Translations under genes and position numbers: made by a program | Shown: piece by piece, positions 44,765 to 53,483 of the stretch | Layout of the letters: each line of letters opens with the position of its first letter | Numbering within the stretch: the stretch's first letter is position 1 | The notes under the pieces: model-generated | Seen by the model: only the letters and a program-made list of their open reading frames with translations | What the model was told of the DNA's origin: nothing | The model's database searches: none | Source: Collinsella sp. | GTDB taxonomy: Bacteria; Actinomycetota; Coriobacteriia; Coriobacteriales; Coriobacteriaceae | Reading direction: 5' to 3' | Assembly (NCBI GenBank): GCA_019414565.1 | Contig: DXLU01000022.1 | Coordinates: 31,138-95,137 of the forward strand | Length of the DNA stretch: 64,000 nucleotides

Positions 44765-45907
44765 TTAGGAACGCTGCTGCGGCTTCCAGGAACCCACATT
44801 GGCGTCGTACTGGTTCAGTGCGCTGTTGCCGCCCTGCGCGATGGGCGCCAGGATATCGCTTTGGTGGGAACTCATCGACTCACCATCGGGAATGGCCAGC
44901 GAGATGTCCCAGCTCTGACAGATCACGTCGACACGCTCGTACATCCACTCGGCAAGCTGCTTTAAGTGGGCGATGTCATCCGCATAGACCGTATCGTCCT
45001 GGTACTTAAGGTTGTTGAGCTCATCTTGCGTCTTTTTGATCTGGTCGCGCAGGGCGTAGGCACTCTGCGACAGCTCCTGACGGGTGGACAGCGGCGTTCG
45101 GAGATAGCCGTTGTTAAAGGAATCGATGACCTCGCCGATCTGGTCCTCGTCAGCGTAGGACACGATGGTCTGATACAGACCGTCGAGCCTGGTATAGAGC
45201 TGATCATCGGTGAGCACGGTTTCTTCCTGGACCACCTCCGCAGAATCGTCCTGCTTGGTATCGTCCTCAGTGGCCTCGCCCTTTTGGCGCGTGGGGAAGG
45301 TGGTCTGTGCAGCTTGGCCAAACTGGTCGTAGAAGCCGGGCATAACACCCATGGGATCGGTCGTCACGAACCAATAGGCACCGCCGCAAACGACGGCAAG
45401 GACCGCGATTACGATAAGCGGCTTGGGAATATGACGCTTGTGCTTGTGATAGGCGTCCTCGTCGGGGTGCACCTTGCGCTTGGGTTTTTGAGCATCGTCA
45501 TGCAGGGAAACGGGCATGGGAATATCGACCTTGGGGATACCGAAATCCTTATCGAAAGCCGGCAGCACGCAGGTCTCATTGGGGTCGGCGGCGTCCGAAA
45601 GCACCGCAGCGGCAGAGGCCGGCGCATGCGGCACCTCGGTATCGATCTGCTCTTGCGTTAGGCGCGGAAAGCCCGCCGTGCGGCCCGCTGCCAGGTCGGA
45701 TGCGGCCGCGTCCTCGGAGAGGATACCCGGAGCGGGGCGTCCGCATTTGGGGCACGTACGATCATGCGGAGAAAGACGGGCACCGCAGCCCTCACAGAAC
45801 ACGAACTCGGTGTGCTCGGGACCATCGCCCGGACCCACGTAGGCGTTGCAGTAGGGGCAGAACGAGGCGCCGTCCTCGATAGTCTTAAGGCAATGCGGGC
45901 AGATCAC
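44765..45907 (-). CDS. Double zinc-ribbon membrane protein of unknown function
   Basis: The N-terminus has two zinc ribbons: CPHC...CPYC at residues 3-20 and CEGC...CPKC shortly after. A Pro/Ala-rich linker and a basic stretch lead to a membrane helix near residues 163-182. The outer ~195 residues are mostly helical and acidic, without a known enzyme motif. GTG 45907, just after GAGGA, puts CPHC at the very N-terminus as in other zinc-ribbon proteins; TTG 45928 is the alternative. The architecture (cytosolic zinc ribbons, one helix, outer domain) matches that of the TPR protein two genes downstream. Confidence 0.78.
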   Translation of the reverse strand: MICPHCLKTIEDGASFCPYCNAYVGPGDGPEHTEFVFCEGCGARLSPHDRTCPKCGRPAPGILSEDAAASDLAAGRTAGFPRLTQEQIDTEVPHAPASAAAVLSDAADPNETCVLPAFDKDFGIPKVDIPMPVSLHDDAQKPKRKVHPDEDAYHKHKRHIPKPLIVIAVLAVVCGGAYWFVTTDPMGVMPGFYDQFGQAAQTTFPTRQKGEATEDDTKQDDSAEVVQEETVLTDDQLYTRLDGLYQTIVSYADEDQIGEVIDSFNNGYLRTPLSTRQELSQSAYALRDQIKKTQDELNNLKYQDDTVYADDIAHLKQLAEWMYERVDVICQSWDISLAIPDGESMSSHQSDILAPIAQGGNSALNQYDANVGSWKPQQRS

Positions 45908-46010
45908 GGCATCCTCTTTTCGAAGCAATTCAAATAATCGAGGTTAGAGCATAACATCGCCACGGCCCCACAGGAGCAAGGCACCAATTCAACATCGCCA
46001 GGGCGCGTAG

Positions 46011-48740
46011 TTACTTCTTCTTTTTGCTCGGCATCGAGACTTTGATGCCTTGGGCGGACTTGGTTACGCGAGAGCGCTTGGCTCCGCTACCCTTCTTTTT
46101 CTTGGGCTGGGCCTGGGCCACGCCCTCGAGTGCGCGGACCTCGGCCTCGCGAACGGTGCGAGCTTCGCGGCGCTGTGCCATGTCGGCGGCGACGCGCTTG
46201 GCAAAACGCTCCGCCGTCGAACCCGTCGAGCTCACCTTGCCGCCACCGCGACCCAAGCGGACGCGCACACCGCGGCCAAAACCAGTTGCGGCATGACGAC
46301 GACGCGGCTTGAGCGATTCCATCATCGTGGCGAGCTTAAAGAACACCGAGCAGGTAAAGACCACGATGACAGCCAAGATAACCATCTGGCCCATCGACAG
46401 GTTGGCAATAGACAGCAGCTTCGGGAATCCGATAACGCCCGTCAGGATGCCGACGACTACAAACACAAAGAGCGCCACACGCAAGGGCGTGAGGGGCTGC
46501 GAGATACGCCAGATCAGGCTGACGTTCGCCGCGCACGAAGTAAGCAGGCACATCGTAGACAGCGTGAGCTGGTTAAAGCCAAACACGCGCGCCACAAAGA
46601 TATCGAGCGCCGCGGCCAAAATGACCGCAATCGACGCCGGCAGTGCCCGCTTGAGCGCGTTCGTCAGGAACGATCCCTTCACGCGAGCATTGTTGGGCTC
46701 CAGGCCCAACACAAAGCCCGGCGCGCCGATGCAGAAGAAGTTGATGAGCGTCATCTGAATCGGCTCGAAAGGGTACGACGGCAGCGCAATGCACAGCGCC
46801 GCCAGCCCCATCGAGAACAGCGTCTTGGTCAAGAACAGCGAAGCCGAACGCTGCAGGTTGTTGATGGAGCGACGGCCCTCGGCCACCACGGCGGGCATCG
46901 AGGCAAAGTCGTTGTCGACAAGTACGATCTCGGCCACGTTACGCGCGGCATCGGAGCCGGCCGCCATGGCGACGGAGCAGTCGGCCTCCTTGAGCGCCAG
47001 CACGTCGTTGACGCCGTCGCCCGTCATGGCCACGGTGTGCTCGCGGCGCTTGAGTGCCTGCACGAGCTCGCGCTTCTGCTGCGGGGTCACACGACCAAAG
47101 ACATGGTAGCGGTCCACTGCGGCATCGAGCTTGGCCGGCGTATCGAGCGTCGTGGCGTCCACATAAGCGTCCGCCCCCGGCACGCCCACCACGCGTGCGA
47201 TCGACGACACCGTACGCGGGTCGTCGCCACTGATCACGTTGAGGGTCACGCCCTGCTCGTTAAAGTAGCCGATGGTCTCGGCCGCCGAGGTACGAATCTC
47301 GTCGCGGATGGTCACAAAGCCCACGGGCTCGGCCTCGCCCACCATATCGCCATCGGGCGTAAAGCCGTCCACGAGCGCCACCACGAGCACGCGGCAGGTA
47401 TCGGCAAGCTCGGCGACACGGTTCTCGACCTGGGCAAACGCACGATCAGAGAGCACAAACTGCGCCGCACCCATCACATATGAGCCCTGTGCAAACGACG
47501 CGCCGCTCCACTTTTTGGAAGACGAGAACGGAATGACCGACAGCGGCTCGGACACCTCGACCGGACGGTCGGCGTAATAGTTGAGCAGCGCCTGACAGGT
47601 CTCGTTGGCATCGGCCGAGGTCGCACGTGCGACGTTAGCCAGCGCAAAATCGAGCACCGTGGTATCGACGGGAACGGCGGCGTCGCCCTCCCCCGCACCC
47701 ATACCCTCGACCGGCAGCGGATAGGTACCCTCGACCTCCATGCGGCCCGACGTGATGGTGCCCGTCTTGTCCAGGCACAGCACGTCGACGCGCGCGAGCG
47801 TCTCAATGCAGTAGAGCTGCTGCGCGAGCACCTTGCGGCGGGCCAGGCGCACCGTGGCGATGGCGAGCACCGACGAGGTCAGCAGCACCAGGCCTTGCGG
47901 GATCATGCCCAGCAGGGCGCCCACCGTGGACAGCAGCGCCGACGAAGGCACATGACCAGCCAACAGCTCGGAGAAGCACCACGAAAGCGCGCTATTGCCT
48001 GGGGTTCCCGCGGCATCCCACAGCTCGCTCACGTTCGAGGCAAACAACGCCAAACCGAGCGGGATCATGATGATGCTCGCAAAGCGCACGATGGCGTTAA
48101 GCGCGTTCATGATCTCGGAATTGACCTTTTTGACGTACTTGGCCTCGTTATTAATTTTGGCCACGTAGTTGTCGGCGCCGACATGGATCACGCGGGCGCG
48201 CAGCAGACCCGAGTCGATAAAGCTGCCGCTCATGAGCTCGGAACCGGGCTGTTTCTTAATGAGGTCGCTCTCACCCGTCAGCAGGCTCTCGTTCACGAGC
48301 GCCTCGCCCGAAACCACCACGGCGTCAGCGGGAATCTGGTCGCCGCGCCCCAGGCGGATGATATCGTCGAGCACGATCTGGTCCAGGTCGAGCTCCACCT
48401 CGGCGCCGTCGCGCACCGCAATGGCCTTCTTGGAGGTCAGCAGCGTGAGCTTATCGACCATCTTCTTGGAACGCATGGACTGGATGACGCCAATAGCAGT
48501 ATTGAGGAACACTACGAACAGGAACGTCAGATTCTTAAACGAACCGGTCAAAATGACTAGGAACGCCAAAATCACGTTGATCAAATTGAACAGCGTGCAG
48601 AGGTTCTCGATGATGAGCTCTTTGACCGACTTGGTCTTGAGCTCCTTGTTGCGGTTGATCTTACCGGCGGCGATGCGCTCCTCGACCTCGGCGGTCGAGA
48701 GTCCGCGCTCGATATCCGTTGCTGCCATACCACGTCCCAT
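46011..48740 (-). CDS. P-type cation-transporting ATPase (CtpE-like) with basic tail
   Basis: Membrane ion pump. The phosphorylated Asp is D324 in DKTGT, the actuator loop is TGES at 155-158 and the hinge is TGDGVNDV. Helix 4 has IPQGL where calcium pumps have PEGL. Overall layout resembles the mycobacterial CtpE calcium-uptake pump; the ion is not certain. The final ~100 residues after the last helix are strongly basic, ending in KKKK. Start is uncertain: GTG 48743, ATG 48740 and ATG 48728 are in frame and none has a clear Shine-Dalgarno. A TTATACC 8-14 bases upstream leaves a leaderless message possible. Confidence 0.9.
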   Translation of the reverse strand: MGRGMAATDIERGLSTAEVEERIAAGKINRNKELKTKSVKELIIENLCTLFNLINVILAFLVILTGSFKNLTFLFVVFLNTAIGVIQSMRSKKMVDKLTLLTSKKAIAVRDGAEVELDLDQIVLDDIIRLGRGDQIPADAVVVSGEALVNESLLTGESDLIKKQPGSELMSGSFIDSGLLRARVIHVGADNYVAKINNEAKYVKKVNSEIMNALNAIVRFASIIMIPLGLALFASNVSELWDAAGTPGNSALSWCFSELLAGHVPSSALLSTVGALLGMIPQGLVLLTSSVLAIATVRLARRKVLAQQLYCIETLARVDVLCLDKTGTITSGRMEVEGTYPLPVEGMGAGEGDAAVPVDTTVLDFALANVARATSADANETCQALLNYYADRPVEVSEPLSVIPFSSSKKWSGASFAQGSYVMGAAQFVLSDRAFAQVENRVAELADTCRVLVVALVDGFTPDGDMVGEAEPVGFVTIRDEIRTSAAETIGYFNEQGVTLNVISGDDPRTVSSIARVVGVPGADAYVDATTLDTPAKLDAAVDRYHVFGRVTPQQKRELVQALKRREHTVAMTGDGVNDVLALKEADCSVAMAAGSDAARNVAEIVLVDNDFASMPAVVAEGRRSINNLQRSASLFLTKTLFSMGLAALCIALPSYPFEPIQMTLINFFCIGAPGFVLGLEPNNARVKGSFLTNALKRALPASIAVILAAALDIFVARVFGFNQLTLSTMCLLTSCAANVSLIWRISQPLTPLRVALFVFVVVGILTGVIGFPKLLSIANLSMGQMVILAVIVVFTCSVFFKLATMMESLKPRRRHAATGFGRGVRVRLGRGGGKVSSTGSTAERFAKRVAADMAQRREARTVREAEVRALEGVAQAQPKKKKGSGAKRSRVTKSAQGIKVSMPSKKKK

Positions 48741-48804
48741 CACGTCGCGTCGGTATAAGAAAAACCGCCCGGACCACGCGAGGTTCGGACGGTCTCACGT
48801 TCGA

Positions 48805-48881
48805 TGGTGCCCCATGTTGGATTCGAACCAACGGCCTTCTGCTCCGGAGGCAGACGCTCTAATCCCCTGAGCTAATAGGGC
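48805..48881 (-). tRNA. tRNA-Arg (anticodon CCG)
   Basis: Full cloverleaf on the minus strand. The acceptor stem GCCCTAT pairs with ATGGGGC (one G-T pair), the D-arm begins TAGCTCAG, the anticodon loop CTCCGGA reads CGG codons, and the T-arm contains GGTTCGAATCC. CCA is encoded. 77 bases. Confidence 0.96.
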
Positions 48882-48892
48882 CAACGTTTGGC

Positions 48893-48922
48893 ATTATACC
48901 CAAGTGCACCACGGGCTATCAA
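48893..48922 (-). promoter_or_regulatory. Promoter of tRNA-Arg(CCG)
   Basis: TTGATA, an 18-base spacer and a perfect TATAAT on the minus strand, 12 bases ahead of the mature tRNA 5' end. Confidence 0.75.
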
Positions 48923-48974
48923 AATAAAAGAAAAAGCTTTGCAATTCCGAGGAAGACGCGGCGCAACGGCTCAC

Positions 48975-49004
48975 TTTAGAAGGCAAAAGCGAATCAGATA
49001 GTAT
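48975..49004 (+). promoter_or_regulatory. Promoter of the aromatic amino acid operon
   Basis: TTTAGA, an 18-base spacer and TAGTAT (overlapping TATAAA at 49002-49007). Start of transcription is predicted at 49011-49014, essentially at the ATG of the short upstream ORF. Confidence 0.5.
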
Positions 49005-49012
49005 AAACTCTC

Positions 49013-49057
49013 ATGCACCATATATACACGGCTCGCGATGCGGGCCGTTTTTACTAG
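49013..49057 (+). CDS. Putative aroF leader peptide (14 residues, leaderless)
   Basis: ATG at 49013 opens a 14-codon frame reading MHHIYTARDAGRFY and ends at TAG 49055-49057. It has no Shine-Dalgarno and begins at the predicted 5' end of the transcript, so it would be translated as a leaderless ORF. Tyr is codon 5, directly before the hairpin, and Phe-Tyr are codons 13-14, inside the T-run. A ribosome held at either place would cover part of the terminator hairpin. The operon makes Phe and Tyr. This is an inference from layout; conservation is not known. Confidence 0.45.
   Translation: MHHIYTARDAGRFY
49028..49052 (+). terminator. Attenuator hairpin upstream of aroF
   Basis: ACGGCTCGC (49028-49036), loop GAT and GCGGGCCGT (49040-49048) form a 9-bp stem with one G-T pair, followed by TTTTT (48-52). 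It is a proper intrinsic terminator lying 33 bases before the aroF start and after the predicted promoter. Transcription of the operon must therefore get past it. Confidence 0.75.
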
Positions 49058-49085
49058 GGTTATCCATCGAGGTGAGAGGCACACC

Positions 49086-50108
49086 ATGATTGCAATTTTA
49101 AAGCAGAGCGCCAGCGACGAGGCCGTCAGCCATATCGTCAGCTGGATTGAGAAAAAGGGCCTGAAGACCGATGTCTCGCGCGGCGAGAATGAGACGATCA
49201 TCGGCCTGGTGGGCGATACGACCAAGATCGACCCATTCCTGCTCGAGTCCATGGACGTCGTCGAGCGCGTGCAGCGCGTCTCCGAGCCGTTCAAGCGCGC
49301 CAACCGCAAGTTCCACCCCGAGGACTCCGTCATCGACTGCGGCCACGGCGTCAAGATCGGCGGCGATCAGTTCCAGGTCATCGCCGGCCCGTGCTCCGTC
49401 GAGGGCGAGAACCTCATCCGCATCGCCCGCCGCGTGAAAGCCGCCGGTGCCACGATGCTGCGCGGCGGTGCCTACAAGCCCCGCACTTCCCCGTACGCCT
49501 ACCAGGGCATGGGCCCCGCCGGCCTGGACCTGCTGTGCGAGGCGTCTGCCGAGCTCGATATGCCGATCGTCACCGAGATCATGGACCCACGCGACGTGCA
49601 GGTCTTCCTGGACAAGAAGATCGACGTCATGCAGATCGGCGCCCGCAACGCCCAGAACTTCCCTCTGCTCAAAGAGGTCGGCAAGACCAAGACTCCGATC
49701 TTGCTTAAGCGCGGCATGTCCGGCACGATCGATGAGCTGCTCATGGCCGCCGAGTACATCATGAGCGAGGGCAACGACAACGTCATCCTGTGCGAGCGCG
49801 GCATCCGCACCTTCGAGACCCGCACCCGCAACACCTTCGACCTCAACGCCGTGCCGGTGCTGCACCACCTGTCGCACCTGCCCGTCGTCGCCGACCCCAG
49901 CCACGCCACCGGCTACACCCGCTACGTTGAGCCCATGGCGCTCGCCGCGACCGCCTGCGGTGCCAACGGCCTGGAGATCGAGGTCCACGACGAGCCCAGC
50001 CGCGCATGGTCCGACGGCGCCCAGGCCCTCACCCCCGATCAGTTCGACGACACCATGCGCCGCATCCGGGCCATCCGCGAGGTCGTCTGCCAAGAGACCA
50101 TGGAGTAG
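49086..50108 (+). CDS. aroF: 3-deoxy-7-phosphoheptulonate (DAHP) synthase, type I-beta
   Basis: First step of the shikimate pathway: PEP plus erythrose 4-phosphate gives DAHP. Residues 1-80 form an N-terminal ferredoxin-like regulatory domain as in the Thermotoga enzyme. The barrel has IAGPCSVEGE (metal Cys), LRGGAYKPRTSPYAYQG and DPSHATGYT. ATG 49086 follows GAGAGG by 6 bases and gives 340 residues. Inhibition by Tyr or Phe through the N-terminal domain is known for this subtype and is likely here. Confidence 0.96.
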   Translation: MIAILKQSASDEAVSHIVSWIEKKGLKTDVSRGENETIIGLVGDTTKIDPFLLESMDVVERVQRVSEPFKRANRKFHPEDSVIDCGHGVKIGGDQFQVIAGPCSVEGENLIRIARRVKAAGATMLRGGAYKPRTSPYAYQGMGPAGLDLLCEASAELDMPIVTEIMDPRDVQVFLDKKIDVMQIGARNAQNFPLLKEVGKTKTPILLKRGMSGTIDELLMAAEYIMSEGNDNVILCERGIRTFETRTRNTFDLNAVPVLHHLSHLPVVADPSHATGYTRYVEPMALAATACGANGLEIEVHDEPSRAWSDGAQALTPDQFDDTMRRIRAIREVVCQETME

Positions 50109-50111
50109 CCC

Positions 50112-51026
50112 ATGGGTACCGTGAGAAACGCGCGCGTTAACCAGGGCGGCCCCAAGTGCGCCGGCATCGTCGGCCTGGGCCTCATCGGCGGCAGCTTTGC
50201 CCGCGGCTATGCGCAGGCGGGCGTCCGCGTGCTGGCCTGGGACCCCGATGACGATGTCATGACGGCCGCCAGCATGGGCACTGTCGCCGGAGAGCTTAAC
50301 GACAAGACGCTCGGCGAATGCGACATCATCGTCCTTGCCTGCTATCCCGAGGCATGCATCGAGTGGCTCGAGGCGCACGCCCAGGCGCTCGCCGACGCCA
50401 CCGACACCGAGGCCATCATGGGCCCCGTGGTGATCGACACGGTGGGCGTCAAGGGCATCGTGTGCGAGCGCGCCTTTGAGCTAGCCCGCGAGCACGGCTT
50501 TTACTTTGTGGGCGCGCACCCCATGGCGGGCACGCAGTACTCGGGCTATGCGCACTCCCGCGCCGACCTGTTCCAGGGCGCCCCGCTCGTGCTCGTACCG
50601 CCCGCGGTGGACGATGCGCTCAAACTGGAGCTTTTGGGCCAGATGCGCGAGATGGTACGCCCCTTGGGCTTTGGCAAGTTCAGCGTGACCAGCGCCGCCG
50701 AGCACGACCGCGTCATCGCCTTTACGAGCCAGCTCGCGCACGTCGTCTCCAACGCCTATGTTAAGAGCCCGACCGCTCAGGTCCACCACGGCTTTTCGGC
50801 CGGCAGCTACCGCGATCTCACCCGCGTGGCGCACCTCAACCCGCAAATGTGGTCCGAGCTCATGATCGACGACGCCGACGCGCTCGCCTTTGAGATCGAC
50901 CATCTGATCGAATCGCTTGGCGCCTACAGCCGTGCGCTCAAGGACCGCGACCAGCGCTATCTGGAGAATCTCCTTGCCGAGGGCGACCGCATTAAGCGCG
51001 CACTCGACGACGAGGCCTCCCACTAG
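50112..51026 (+). CDS. tyrA: Prephenate dehydrogenase
   Basis: Oxidatively decarboxylates prephenate to 4-hydroxyphenylpyruvate, the Tyr precursor. The NAD motif GIVGLGLIGGSF starts near residue 18, the catalytic His is in FVGAHPMAGTQYSGY, and the helical C-terminal domain has HVVSNAYVK and FSAGSYRDLTRVAHLNPQMW. There is no ACT domain. It begins 3 bases after aroF stops. 304 residues. Confidence 0.95.
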   Translation: MGTVRNARVNQGGPKCAGIVGLGLIGGSFARGYAQAGVRVLAWDPDDDVMTAASMGTVAGELNDKTLGECDIIVLACYPEACIEWLEAHAQALADATDTEAIMGPVVIDTVGVKGIVCERAFELAREHGFYFVGAHPMAGTQYSGYAHSRADLFQGAPLVLVPPAVDDALKLELLGQMREMVRPLGFGKFSVTSAAEHDRVIAFTSQLAHVVSNAYVKSPTAQVHHGFSAGSYRDLTRVAHLNPQMWSELMIDDADALAFEIDHLIESLGAYSRALKDRDQRYLENLLAEGDRIKRALDDEASH

Positions 51027-51062
51027 ACAACCCATCACGCCAGGTCGAAAGGACCGAAGCTT

Positions 51063-52169
51063 ATGGCGATTACCATCGATATCGACACTGCACGCCCCTA
51101 CCAGGTGCATGTTGGCACGTTTTTGCTGGAGCAGGCGGGACCGCTCGTGCGTGCCACTGCCGGCGGCACCAAGGCCGTCATCGTGACGGACACCAACGTG
51201 GGCCCGCTCTACCAGATGCCCGTTAAGCAGAGCCTGGAGGCGTCAGGCTACGAGGTGAGCATCTGCACCTTCGAGGCCGGCGAGGCCCATAAGCGCGCCG
51301 AGACCTACGTTGCCATTTTGGAGTTTGTGGCCGAGCACGAGCTTTCGCGCTCCGACGTGATCGTGGCACTCGGCGGCGGCGTCGTGGGCGACGTGGCGGG
51401 CTTTGTGGCCGCCACCTACATGCGCGGCTGCAAGTTTGTGCAGATCCCCACGAGCCTGCTCGCCATGGTGGATTCGTCGGTGGGAGGCAAGACCGCCATC
51501 GATCTGGCTGCCGGCAAGAACTTGGCCGGCGCCTTTTGGCAGCCGAGCGTGGTTATTGCCGACGTGGGGTGCCTGGCCACCCTCACGCCCGAGCAGTTCG
51601 CCGACGGCTGCGGCGAGGTCGTCAAGCACGCCGTGATCGCCGATCCGGAGCTCTTCGATGAGCTCGAGAAGACCCCTCTCACGTTGGAGCTTCTTAACCA
51701 GGACGTGGCCCGCGTGGCGCTCATCATCGCCCGCAACATCGACATCAAGCGCGCCGTGGTCGTCGCTGACGAGCGCGAGACCAACCAGCGCAAGCTCCTC
51801 AACTTTGGACACAGTGCCGGACATGCCGTCGAGGCCTGCGAGCACTTTGAACTGGGACACGGCAACTGCGTGTCGATCGGCATGGGCATCATCACGCGCG
51901 CCGCGGCTCTGCACGGCATTTGCGATGCTGCACTGCCCGGTCGTATTGAGGAGCTCTGCGCCCGCCATGGCCTCAAGACCCGCTGCGACCTAGATGTCGA
52001 TGCCGTCTTTGCCGAGGCGTTGCACGACAAGAAGCGCGCGGGCGACACCATTGACCTGGTGATTCCGCACGGCATTGGCCGCTGCAGCATCAACCGCACG
52101 CCGCTTTCCACTTTCCACGAACTCATTGCCGAGGGCCTCGGCCAGAAGGGAGACGCATCCGCATGCTAG
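51063..52169 (+). CDS. aroB: 3-dehydroquinate synthase
   Basis: Second step of the shikimate pathway; converts DAHP to 3-dehydroquinate with NAD and a metal. ALGGGVVGDVAGFVAATYMRG binds the cofactor (given here from the core GGGVVGD), with IPTSLLAMVDSSVGGKTAID and the metal His in LNFGHSAGHAVE. 368 residues. It overlaps aroA by 7 bases. Confidence 0.97.
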   Translation: MAITIDIDTARPYQVHVGTFLLEQAGPLVRATAGGTKAVIVTDTNVGPLYQMPVKQSLEASGYEVSICTFEAGEAHKRAETYVAILEFVAEHELSRSDVIVALGGGVVGDVAGFVAATYMRGCKFVQIPTSLLAMVDSSVGGKTAIDLAAGKNLAGAFWQPSVVIADVGCLATLTPEQFADGCGEVVKHAVIADPELFDELEKTPLTLELLNQDVARVALIIARNIDIKRAVVVADERETNQRKLLNFGHSAGHAVEACEHFELGHGNCVSIGMGIITRAAALHGICDAALPGRIEELCARHGLKTRCDLDVDAVFAEALHDKKRAGDTIDLVIPHGIGRCSINRTPLSTFHELIAEGLGQKGDASAC

Positions 52170-53482
52170 CCCGCATCACCCCGTCCCCGCTCAAGGGCAC
52201 CGTTCCCGCCATCGCGTCCAAGTCGATGGCGCATCGCCTCATCATCTGCGCTGCGCTTGCCAACGGCGAGACGCACGTCACCTGCAACACCACCTGCGCC
52301 GACATCGAGGCCACGGTGCGCTGCCTTACGGCACTGGGTGCTCGCATCGAGACCGTAGAGGACGGCTCCCAGGTCCACCCCACCATGAAGAGTGTTGAGT
52401 TTGGCCTGCTCAAGGCCCTTGCCGGCGGCACGCTTGACTGCGGTGAAAGTGGCTCCACGCTGCGCTTTATGCTGCCTGTCGCCTGCGCGCTGGGTGCGGA
52501 TGCCACCTTCGTAGGCCAGGGCCGCCTGGGCGCCCGCCCGCTCTCCCCGCTCTCGGACGAGATCATCGCCGCCGGCTGCGACCTACAGGGTCTGGGCGGT
52601 TTTCCGCTCAAGACGAGCGGCCGCATGCGCCCGGGCACCTTTGTGCTTCCGGGCAACGTGAGCTCGCAGTACATCTCGGGCCTGCTGCTGGCAGCCCCGC
52701 TGCTGGCCCAGCCCTCCTGCGTGCAGGTAACCGGCCTCATCGAGAGCCGCCCCTACATCAACCTGACGATACAGGCCATGAAGGCCTTCGGCGTCGAGGT
52801 CAACGTCGAGCGCATTCCGGCCAAGGACGGCCAGCCCGAGGTCACGAACTTCCGCGTGAGCAGCGGCTCGTACCGCACGCCCGGCAGCGTAGCCGTCGAG
52901 GGCGACTGGTCCAACGCCGCCTTTTGGCTGTGCGCCGGTGCCATCGGCACCGACCCAATCACCGTCGAGGGCGTGTCACTGAGCTCCGCACAGGGCGACC
53001 GTAACGTGCTTGCCGCGCTTTCGCGCTTTGGCGCCCGCATCGTGCGCTCCACCAACGCCGCCACCGTGCAGTCCGACAAGCTCGCCGGCTTTGAGATGAG
53101 TGCCCACGACATTCCGGACCTGGTGCCCGTCATCTCGGCCGTGGCCTCGCTGGCACAGGGCCGCACCTTTATCCGCGATTGCGCCCGTCTGCGCATCAAG
53201 GAATCCGACCGCCTGGTCACGACCACCCGCGAGCTCACCGCGCTGGGCGCGCAGGTGCGCATTGCCGGCGATGACCTCATCATCAAGGGTGTCGATGCCT
53301 TCACCGGCGGCGAGGTCGATTCGCACAACGACCATCGCATCGCCATGATGGCCGCTATCGCCGCGAGCCGCGCCACCGGCGAGGTCGTGATCCACGGCGC
53401 CGAGGCCGTCAACAAGTCCTATCCCGATTTCTTCGACCACTACCGCCTGCTGGGCGGCAAGGTCACACTCGAGGAGGAATAG
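52163..53482 (+). CDS. aroA: 3-phosphoshikimate 1-carboxyvinyltransferase (EPSP synthase)
   Basis: Transfers enolpyruvate from PEP to shikimate 3-phosphate. SKSMAHRLIICAALA, ESGSTLRFMLP and IKESDRL are the family landmarks of the two-domain inside-out barrel. The glyphosate-site loop reads LGARPLSPL. Its ATG lies within the last codons of aroB, so translation is coupled. 439 residues. Confidence 0.97.
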   Translation: MLARITPSPLKGTVPAIASKSMAHRLIICAALANGETHVTCNTTCADIEATVRCLTALGARIETVEDGSQVHPTMKSVEFGLLKALAGGTLDCGESGSTLRFMLPVACALGADATFVGQGRLGARPLSPLSDEIIAAGCDLQGLGGFPLKTSGRMRPGTFVLPGNVSSQYISGLLLAAPLLAQPSCVQVTGLIESRPYINLTIQAMKAFGVEVNVERIPAKDGQPEVTNFRVSSGSYRTPGSVAVEGDWSNAAFWLCAGAIGTDPITVEGVSLSSAQGDRNVLAALSRFGARIVRSTNAATVQSDKLAGFEMSAHDIPDLVPVISAVASLAQGRTFIRDCARLRIKESDRLVTTTRELTALGAQVRIAGDDLIIKGVDAFTGGEVDSHNDHRIAMMAAIAASRATGEVVIHGAEAVNKSYPDFFDHYRLLGGKVTLEEE

Positions 53483-53483
53483 C

